Assembly: GCA_937934705.1 (NCBI GenBank)
Contig: CALGYY010000242.1
Span: forward strand, 1 to 6,856
Direction: 5' to 3'
DNA: 6,856 nt
From: an uncultured Bacteroidota bacterium
GTDB taxonomy: Bacteria > Bacteroidota > Bacteroidia > Bacteroidales > CAIWKO01
Made by a program: the position numbers and the translations under genes. Numbering within the stretch: position 1 is the stretch's first letter; every line of letters starts with the position of its first letter. This document shows positions 1 through 6,600 of the stretch, piece after piece. The notes under the pieces are model-generated. The model was not told the origin of the DNA and ran no database searches. It worked only from the letters and a program-made list of their open reading frames with translations.

Positions 1-225
1 TCATTACTCGTAACTGATCAGACAATGCCCAAAATGCTGGGAACCGAACTTGCCGAAAAAATGAGAAAAATAAATCCCGACCTGAAAGTCATAATAATAA
101 CCGGATACATTGACAAGTTATCTGAAGAGAAAAAGTCAAAAACCGGTTCTTATGAACTTGTCCTGAAACCTATCAAACTGAGCGAGTTCAGCAGGGTTAT
201 CAGAAAAGTCCTGGATGAAAACTAA
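1..225 (+). CDS. C-terminal receiver domain, probably of a hybrid histidine kinase (5' partial)
   Basis: The reading frame is open from base 1 to the TAA at 223-225, so the gene begins before the window; the first ATG at 25 is internal. The visible 74 residues are the second half of a response-regulator receiver domain. The phospho-acceptor Asp lies in VTDQTMP (Asp at 16-18), the conserved Thr in IIITGY, and the conserved Lys in LKPI, followed by the last helix ending IRKVLDEN. No output domain follows. The wording of the motifs (MPKMLGTELAEKMRKINPDL, then ITGY and LKPI) matches what I know of receiver domains at the C-terminus of PAS-type hybrid histidine kinases, where they accept phosphate from the kinase core in the same chain. 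A free-standing CheY-like protein is the alternative, and the missing upstream part would decide. The gene ends 12 bases before another response regulator, which suggests co-transcription. Confidence 0.8.
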   Translation, partial: SLLVTDQTMPKMLGTELAEKMRKINPDLKVIIITGYIDKLSEEKKSKTGSYELVLKPIKLSEFSRVIRKVLDEN

Positions 226-237
226 TCAACTTTAACT

Positions 238-612
238 ATGGCGAAAATTTTAATAATCGACGATGATCCTTCGATACTGACAATGCTTAAGAGGATGCTT
301 GAAAAAGCCGGATACGAAGTTGATATTGCATGTAACGGCAGTGAAGGTTTGAAAAAAATTGAAAACTTTCCCCCGGATCTTCTGGTGACTGATATTGTGA
401 TGCCTGAAAAAGAAGGTCTTGAACTGATATCCTACCTGAGAGAAAAGAATCCGGGATTAAAGATCGTAGCAATTTCAGGTGGCGGAAGATTTCATTATGA
501 AGGATATCTCACCAGTGCAAAACTTCTGGGGGCTGATCTGACATTTCAGAAGCCGTTAGTTCATAAAGAATTTGTACAGGCTGTAACTGACCTTATTAAT
601 ACTGAAAAGTAG
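238..612 (+). CDS. Stand-alone CheY-like response regulator (receiver domain only)
   Basis: This 124-residue protein is one complete receiver domain and nothing else. Visible landmarks are the acidic pocket Asp8-Asp9-Asp10 in ILIIDDD, the phospho-acceptor Asp52 in VTDIVMP, the switch hydroxyl Ser80 in AIS, Phe103 in the place of the CheY switch aromatic, and the invariant Lys105 in FQKP. A glycine-rich loop (SGGGRFHYEGY, 80-90) follows strand 4. This longer loop occurs in a group of single-domain regulators found in several environmental phyla. With no DNA-binding or enzymatic output domain, it should act by protein contact or as a phosphorelay intermediate. The ATG at 238 is the first possible start after the upstream stop in the same frame. 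No Shine-Dalgarno is visible (ACTTTAACT precedes it). The 12-base gap to the upstream receiver gene makes that protein the likely phosphodonor (inference). Confidence 0.9.
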   Translation: MAKILIIDDDPSILTMLKRMLEKAGYEVDIACNGSEGLKKIENFPPDLLVTDIVMPEKEGLELISYLREKNPGLKIVAISGGGRFHYEGYLTSAKLLGADLTFQKPLVHKEFVQAVTDLINTEK

Positions 613-692
613 CGGCTTTTTCCACCAACCATATACAGGTTCAGAGTATTTATCTGCTTTCATTGATGTAAAAAGGTCTTCTGGAAGGGGAG

Positions 693-746
693 TGCATAAA
701 TTCCCGGTTAACCAGATGCAACTTTTATCCGGTGGGGGTACCCGGA
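693..746. repeat. Cluster of small inverted repeats
   Basis: TGCAT at 693-697 is mirrored by ATGCA at 716-720 around the perfect 8-base palindrome GGTTAACC (706-713). A second pair, TCCGG at 728-732 and CCGGA at 742-746, encloses the palindrome GGGTACCC (736-743). Either could be an operator half-site array or a weak RNA hairpin. Arms of five bases are short enough to arise by chance, so this is only a positional note. Confidence 0.25.
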
Positions 747-774
747 GGCACCAGAGTTCAAAATCATCAGCCTT

Positions 775-785
775 CCGGATTCCGG
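775..785. repeat. 11-base perfect palindrome, possible operator
   Basis: CCGGA and TCCGG are separated by a single T. The one-base loop rules out an RNA hairpin of the full arms, so any function would be as a dimeric protein-binding site. It sits about 45 bases upstream of the proposed -33 element of the acyltransferase operon, a sensible place for an activator. No regulator gene in view can be tied to it. Confidence 0.25.
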
Positions 786-828
786 CATCAGGACATTGTA
801 AATGCAGGTAAGAAAAAACCTCATTTAC

Positions 829-858
829 TTTGACCAGTTATAAATATCTGTATTTTTA
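829..858 (+). promoter_or_regulatory. Candidate Bacteroidota-type promoter for the acyltransferase-symporter-GH43/CE15 genes
   Basis: TTTG at 829-832 matches the -33 element of the Bacteroidota housekeeping sigma factor. TATTTTTA at 851-858 matches the -7 element TAnnTTTG at all but the last specified base. The spacer is 18 bases, one short of the usual 19-21. Transcription would begin near 864 and leave a leader of roughly 65 bases before the ATG at 931. The region is A/T-rich, so a chance match is possible. Confidence 0.4.
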
Positions 859-930
859 TATTCCAATCACCTGGAAGACATCTTTAAATACAGATTAAAA
901 TCTTATCGTAAGCCTTATACATTCGATTCA

Positions 931-2157
931 ATGCCAGAAAAGAAAGGAGCCATTGTACCTAAACCCAATGCATTTTTATACTATACTGTTTGTTTTTTTG
1001 CGGGTTTATATTTCCGATGGGTCCTGGGGCTCCGGGTTGATAACTCTGCCATAAAGGGGATCAAACCACCTTTTTTTGTTATTGCCGGGCACACCAGCTG
1101 GCTCGACTTTTATACCGTTACCATCGCGCTTTTCCCAGGCAGGATGAATTACATTGCAGCCTACAATTTATTTCGCGATCCTGTTCTGAAATTCCTGTTG
1201 GGATTAATGGGTGTTATTTCCAAAAATCAATTTACCAGGGATAATCAGGCAATACTCAAAATGAAATATGCTATCAGCGCCGGCCGTATTGTTGCCATTT
1301 TCCCCCATGGGTGCCTGTCCAATGAAGGTCGCCCGGGGGGATTTGCCGCTCCCAGCATAGCAAAGCTAATAACGACATTTAAAATACCCGTTGTTGCTGT
1401 AAAGATTAACGGTGGTTATCTGACTCGCCCCCGATGGACAAAACGAACCCGAAGGGGACGTATCGAGGCCACTGTCACCAGGTTGTTTACAAGTGAAGAG
1501 CTGGGTACCCTTTCCACAGATGTTGTTTACCGCAGACTGATTGGCGCCATCGATTTTGATGACTACCGATGGCAGAGAAACCATAACGTTACGTTCAGAG
1601 GGAGCCATCTTGCCGAAGGCGCCGAACTTGTACTGTATAAATGCCCCAAATGCAATGCAGAGTTCGGTTTACGCTCCAAGGGGAACAGGCTCTTTTGTCT
1701 TGGCTGTGGCAATGAAGCAGTTATGAACAATAAGCTGTTCTTTGAACCCGGCAGGAGTGACAGCAGCGTCTTTGATGGTTTTGATAACTGGTATGACTTC
1801 CAGCAGGAGAGCCTTTTAGCCGAAATTCATGCTACGGACTTCAGATTAACCGCTGCCACGTCGCTCCAGTGGAATGAGCCGGGTAAGTATGGATATCAGC
1901 ATATGGGACACGGAACCCTGAGCTTAACCCGGGAATCGTTAATCTATGAGGGGAATGTCTTTGAAAAAACAGAAACTCTCTTTTTTGACATGAAAGATGT
2001 TCTTATGGTGCCCTTTGCCGCCGGTGAGTATTTCGAGATTGCCAACGGATCTGACCTCCGCCGCTTTGTGCTGGATGATGTCAGGATGATGATGAAATGG
2101 GTGTTGGCCATCCGGCTTATCCGGGATGAATACTACGAAAAGAAAACCGTATCATGA
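931..2157 (+). CDS. PlsC-type acyltransferase with internal zinc ribbon and C-terminal domain
   Basis: This 408-residue protein probably transfers an acyl chain to a lysolipid-like acceptor at the inner membrane. A hydrophobic stretch (about 14-33) could anchor it. Acyltransferase block I is clear: His54 and Asp59 in GHTSWLDF (HX4D). Block II is probably KNQFTRD (98-104). Block III, normally FPEGTR, reads FPHGCLS (124-130), so the Glu is replaced by His126. Block IV fits IPVVAVKINGGYLTRPRW (152-169). A four-cysteine zinc ribbon follows (Cys238, 241, 256, 259), then a mostly beta C-terminus (about 325-400) that may be PH/GRAM-like. At about 240 residues, ordinary PlsC is much shorter. I recall similar acyltransferase-plus-ribbon proteins in other bacteria, so the layout is probably a family trait. 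The ATG at 931 is the first in frame after a TAA at 841 and lacks a Shine-Dalgarno. The stop overlaps the next start. The acceptor substrate cannot be read from the sequence. Confidence 0.8.
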   Translation: MPEKKGAIVPKPNAFLYYTVCFFAGLYFRWVLGLRVDNSAIKGIKPPFFVIAGHTSWLDFYTVTIALFPGRMNYIAAYNLFRDPVLKFLLGLMGVISKNQFTRDNQAILKMKYAISAGRIVAIFPHGCLSNEGRPGGFAAPSIAKLITTFKIPVVAVKINGGYLTRPRWTKRTRRGRIEATVTRLFTSEELGTLSTDVVYRRLIGAIDFDDYRWQRNHNVTFRGSHLAEGAELVLYKCPKCNAEFGLRSKGNRLFCLGCGNEAVMNNKLFFEPGRSDSSVFDGFDNWYDFQQESLLAEIHATDFRLTAATSLQWNEPGKYGYQHMGHGTLSLTRESLIYEGNVFEKTETLFFDMKDVLMVPFAAGEYFEIANGSDLRRFVLDDVRMMMKWVLAIRLIRDEYYEKKTVS

Positions 2158-3623
2158 AAAACAGAAAAGAGCTCCTCAGCAGGATAGCCTATGCCTCCGG
2201 TGATATTTACGGTGGCGGATCCTTTATCATAGTTGGTCTGCTGTTTCTTGTGTACCTGACAAATGTTGAGGGATTCTCCGGAACCAGCGCCGGCATAATT
2301 GTTTTTATCGGGAAAGCCTGGGATGCCATTACAGATCCTTTTATGGGGCAACTGTCAGACAGAACCAGGTCCCGTTTCGGTCGCCGCCGCATTTATTTCC
2401 TTCTGGGCAGCCTTCCTGTGTTCTTCTCATGGGTAATGCTTTGGTACAGCTTTGGCATCACGGGCAGTACGGCCAAGTTCCTGTACTATACCCTGGCTTA
2501 TATCTTCTTCTCCACAGCATTCACCATCGTGATGGTTCCCTACAATGCGATTCTGTCAGATATGGTAAGGGACTATAACAGGCGCAGTGCATTTACCGGC
2601 ATGCGACTTGGTTTTTCTGCTGCGGCTGCCATTATTTGTGCAACTGTCCCGGCGCTTATCACAGGAGCCTTTACAGACCCCCATAAGGCTTATCTTGTAA
2701 TGGGGCTTGCCTTTGGAACACTGTTCGCCATTTGCTGGCTTTCGGTATTCGTTGGTACCTGGGAGAATCAGATGAAGCCTGTTCCTGCGGTTAGCCTTAA
2801 GGATTGGCTTAGCGTAATCAAAAACCGTTCCTTCCGTATTTATGTAACCGTATTCATTCTCTGCCAGATGGCTATTGATACCGTTATGACACTGGCAGTT
2901 TATTTCCTTACGGTATCTTTGCAAAAAGAGGAACTTTTTGTCGTGATCATGGGATCCATCCTTGCCACCCAGCTCATTTTCATCGGCATATTTTCTCATT
3001 TGGCTCAAAAAACTGACAAAACCACTCCGGCATACATCTCAGCCGCAGTGTGGATAGCTGCCAGTTTTGCCATCATATTCTTTTCCAGTGCCACACCGGC
3101 TTTTATTGTAATCTCAACCTGTGCACTGATCGGCGTGGGAAGCGCAGGGCTTAATCTTTTCTCGTGGTCTGCCCTTCCTGACATAGCCGATGTGGATGAA
3201 CTTATCACCGGACGTCGCAGGGAAGGGCTCTATGCAGGGGTATCGACTTTCCTGCGTAAACTCTCCGGAGGTGTGGTAGTTGGTGTTCTGGGTATTGCCC
3301 TGGATGTGATCGGTTACAGCAAGGAGGCTCTTGGTACAGGAAATATCTCACCTGCGACAGATTGGGGTATACGTGTTCTGTTCTGCGTATTACCCTTCAC
3401 CTTCCTGATTTTCGCCCTGCTATTCCTTCGTATGTATAAGCTGGGCAGACTAGAGTTCAATATTATGAGTAATATTCTAAATCGCTACCGGGCGGGGGAG
3501 ACTGACATATCCATCGAGGGTGAGGAACTCAGGATTTGCCGGCAACTTACCGGCCTGAAGGATGGCCGGTTCTATGGAACTGATCGTGCTCCGGACCCGC
3601 ATATACTGATAAAGAGCCTGTAA
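2154..3623 (+). CDS. GPH/MelB-family MFS cation symporter
   Basis: This 489-residue inner-membrane protein has about 12 hydrophobic segments (near 15-36, 46-66, 80-98, 108-132, 150-172, 180-201, 228-254, 262-282, 291-311, 314-336, 362-388, 405-426). Two signatures place it in the glycoside-pentoside-hexuronide:cation symporter family: AWDAITDPFMGQLSDRTRSR after TM2, and LPDIADVDELITGRRREG with the following KLSGG in the second half. Asp57 and Asp61 match the cation-site pair Asp55/Asp59 of E. coli MelB, so Na+ or H+ coupling is expected. The TM4 Asp of MelB (Asp124) appears to be Met127 here. The tail (about 430-489, with CRQLTG) resembles that of other bacterial GPH proteins. The ATG sits in an ATGA overlap with the acyltransferase stop, indicating translational coupling. 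The downstream GH43-CE15 gene argues for xylan-derived sugars or glucuronides as cargo. The acyltransferase partner and the MelB-like lysolipid carrier MFSD2A argue for a lipid. Confidence 0.88.
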   Translation: MKNRKELLSRIAYASGDIYGGGSFIIVGLLFLVYLTNVEGFSGTSAGIIVFIGKAWDAITDPFMGQLSDRTRSRFGRRRIYFLLGSLPVFFSWVMLWYSFGITGSTAKFLYYTLAYIFFSTAFTIVMVPYNAILSDMVRDYNRRSAFTGMRLGFSAAAAIICATVPALITGAFTDPHKAYLVMGLAFGTLFAICWLSVFVGTWENQMKPVPAVSLKDWLSVIKNRSFRIYVTVFILCQMAIDTVMTLAVYFLTVSLQKEELFVVIMGSILATQLIFIGIFSHLAQKTDKTTPAYISAAVWIAASFAIIFFSSATPAFIVISTCALIGVGSAGLNLFSWSALPDIADVDELITGRRREGLYAGVSTFLRKLSGGVVVGVLGIALDVIGYSKEALGTGNISPATDWGIRVLFCVLPFTFLIFALLFLRMYKLGRLEFNIMSNILNRYRAGETDISIEGEELRICRQLTGLKDGRFYGTDRAPDPHILIKSL

Positions 3624-3678
3624 ATGAACCCGGTTTATAACACTTTGTCGTTCAGAAATTTAAAAAAATAGTTCAAAA
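3624..3678 (+). other. Short spacer inside the putative operon
   Basis: The 55 bases between the symporter stop and the GH43-CE15 start contain no terminator hairpin and no usable promoter. The only TTTG (3644-3647) would place its -7 element over the start codon. The stretch before the ATG is A-rich with no Shine-Dalgarno. Read-through transcription from the symporter is therefore the simplest view. Confidence 0.45.
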
Positions 3679-6600
3679 ATGAAGAAAGTCATCTCAGTTT
3701 CAAAAAGGCTTCAGGCAATTCTATTGTTCGTCTCTTTGTTTCTGTTTCCTGTTAAGGGATCCTGCGGAGACCCTGTTCAGTCAGGGCCCGACACTTTGCC
3801 AGCCGGAAAAACATGGCGTACTGCAGGCAATCCATACCTGCCTTTATGGGAACATCTGCCCGATGGTGAGCCTCGTGTTTTTGAAGATCCTGACAATCCC
3901 GGGAAATACCGTATTTATATCATCGGGTCACACGATGTCAGGTTCAGGAGTTATTGCGGACCTGACATCAGAGCCTGGTCAGCCCCGGTGGAGGACCTGT
4001 CAGCCTGGCGTGATGAGGGCCCCATTTTCACGTACCCCATAGATAATCAGTGGGATGTAATGTACGCTCCTGACCTGGTTGAGGTGAAGAGGAGAGATGG
4101 TACACGGGAATACTATCTGTACCCCCACAGCCGTGGCCGGAACCGGGAGGCAATGATTGCCAAAGGAAGCCGTCCCGACGGTCCATTTACCCCTGTAAAT
4201 ATGACCGAGGACGGAATGAAAACCCTCCCAGGCAGTATTATGGGATTCGATCCGGCAGTATTTATTGAATACGTAAATGATCCGAAAGACGCCGATTATG
4301 AGACAGGCTTCAGAGCTTACGGATTCTGGGGTTTCCAGAGGTCCTCAGCAGGTCAGCTGGATCAGAATACAATGTATTCGCTCAGGCCCGGGACCCAGGC
4401 AATTGGCTATTTTATTCCTGCCAGCGCCAGGTACGGGGTCATAAGGGATCCGGAAGGTACAGTATACCCCAACGTCTACCAGGGTGAAGATCTTGGCTCG
4501 TTCAACTTCTTCGAGGCCGCCTCTATCAGGAAGATTGGCAACAAATACGTTTGGGTGTACAGTGGTTATTCAGGCCCTGACTACGGACTTAGCAGCACAA
4601 ACTCCGCTTTGCGCTACGCCTACGGCGACTCTCCCCTGGGCCCGTGGAAGAGCGGCGGTGTTCTCGTAGACTCACGTGCTGTGGTGCCGACGAAGGACGG
4701 AACCTTACTGATGACAAGTTATTCGGGACACAATACCCACGGAAGCATTGAGCTTATAAACGATCAGTGGTATGTGTTCTATCACAGGGCGCCCAGAGGT
4801 TACGGATTTGCTCGTCAGCCGATGGTGGCCCCGGTAACCGTGAAATGGGATGAAAATCCGGTGGCAGAAGGAGGAAAGGTCACAATCAGAGCATATGACC
4901 CGTACTCAAAGGATAATATGTGGACTGCAAAAGACAGCCAGGGAAATGAATATACAGGCGCCGAAGTAACTTCGGAAGGCTTCCATATTTACGGCCTCGA
5001 TCCTTACAAATACTACTCTGCAGGATATGCATGTTTCCTTTCCAATACTGAAACCCAGCAGGATTCATGGGATATCTGGGATAACGATATGCCAATTGGA
5101 AATGTGGAGAACGGGCACATCATAGGCTACAAGTACTTCGGATTCGGAGGTCTTGCCAAGGATACGAAGGGGTTGAGAGCCTTCAAGGGGACAAAGCCCG
5201 GAAATAAGACTGCAATCAACCTGTTCCTGACACCAAGAACAAAAAGCGCTTTTAAAATCAATGTTTGGCTCGACGGTCCATGGGACAACAGCACCTGGAA
5301 CGGGAAGAAGATCGGTGAGATAACCGTACCTGCGAATTCTGCACAGGAGGTAACAAAATGTACAGCAGATGTTTCAGCGTATGTTGATAAACTGGGCGGA
5401 AAGCATGCTGTCTACCTTGTTGCAGAAGGTCCTGATCAGGGTGCTCTTTTCGATTTATCAGGACTGGGATTCAGCTCCAGGAAAAACAAAATCGAACGTC
5501 CGGTCACACCTGTGGTAAGCATCAGGTTCAACGGAGCTGAGATTGATCTGCCGGCCACCCCGGTCAGATCAACTGAGGCCAACGGGATTACCGGTTATGA
5601 TCTTTACGAAGCTAAATATCAGATTCCGGCAGGAACAACCGGCCTTCCCTCAGTGTCTGCGTCTGCAACTGATCCGGAGGTCAAAGTGGCAGTAACACAG
5701 GCTGATTCGAATACCGGCGCTGCAGTTGTGCGGTTTGATTACAGAGGTATAATCAAAACATACAGGGTCGTGTTTGAGCCAGCCCCGGCAGGGGATGCTG
5801 ACAGGCAGGACAATGCTCCTGTGAGGTTCACCACTGAGCAGGATCACAGGAATATGATGGATCAGCTTGGGATTAAAAGTCTTCGCCCGGGACCCAGCGG
5901 TAATGAATCAGCTCCCAACCATGCCAACTATGATGAGTCAAAGGCAACACCATATCCTGACCTGCCGGATCTTCTCGAATTGAAAAACGGCAAAAAGGTT
6001 ACAACCCCCGAAATCTGGTGGGAGCAAAGGCGTCCTGAAATAAAGGAAGACCTGGAGAAGGAAGTTTATGGCCGCCTGCCGGAAAAGATTCCCGCAGTTA
6101 AATGGAATGTGGATATTTCGGAGAGAGAGTTTGTCGGTTTTATCCCGGTAATTGCAAAGAAGCTTACAGGGCATGTTGATAATTCTGAATATCCCCTGAT
6201 AGATGTAAAAATATCGATGGTTCTTGTTACACCGGCAAATGCCACAGGACCGGTACCTGTACTCATGATGTTCGGGAGGGCCAGTCTGCCTGCTCCCGCA
6301 CAACCGGATCCTGATGAGCTGGAAGTGATAAACAATGCTTTCAGGAGGATGCTTTCAGCAAGAGATCCAGAGGTGAAAGCAATATTTGACAAATATCCTG
6401 CATATAATCCAATTACGCGGGCCACCGGAGCTTCTCCTTTCGGAGGAATGGGTACTCAGCCCAATGCTGACCCTCCTTCAACACAGCAGCTTCTGATGGC
6501 AGGCTGGGGTTACGTGATGATTGATCCCGCCTCTATTCAGGCAGACAATGGTGCCGGTTTGACTAATGGTATTATCGGGCTTGTAAACAAGGGTCAGCCC

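Larger units (their letters stand above)
613..930. other. Intergenic region between the signalling pair and the acyltransferase operon
   Basis: These 318 bases hold no convincing gene. The longest ATG reading frame noticed, 716-811 (+), would give a 31-residue low-complexity peptide with no start signal. Three short perfect or near-perfect palindromes lie in the first two thirds (706-713, 736-743, 775-785). The last 110 bases are A/T-rich and contain the promoter candidate for the downstream genes. No strong G/C stem followed by a T-run, hence no clear intrinsic terminator, was found after the response regulator. Confidence 0.6.

Noticed and set aside
605..620. AAAAG / CTTTT inverted repeat at the end of the response regulator as a terminator
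   Set aside because: The 5-bp stem is almost all A-T, and the T-run is part of the stem rather than following it, so it is too weak to call.
716..811. 31-codon open frame in the intergenic region
   Set aside because: It is Ser/Arg-rich low complexity, has no start signal and resembles no protein I know.
830..846. E. coli-like TTGACC followed by TATAAAT as a sigma-70 promoter
   Set aside because: Only a few bases separate the two elements, far from the needed 16-18, so the Bacteroidota-type reading is better.
2556..3008. 150-codon open frame on the minus strand
   Set aside because: It lies wholly inside the well-supported symporter gene, has no recognisable motif, and its composition is what an antisense shadow would give.
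3624..3671. 15-codon open frame starting directly after the symporter stop and ending 7 bases before the GH43-CE15 start
   Set aside because: It could act as a reinitiation bridge or leader peptide, but it has no ribosome site, no repeated codons and no sign of selection. Chance is enough to explain it.
3754..3765. Possible lipoprotein signal at Cys29 of the GH43-CE15 protein
   Set aside because: The residues before Cys are V-K-G-S, with Lys at -3 where a small hydrophobic residue is expected. It is a poor lipobox, although surface anchoring is not excluded.
5938..6425. Two overlapping minus-strand open frames of about 120 codons each
   Set aside because: They are antisense to the conserved CE15 coding region and show no domain or start signal of their own.
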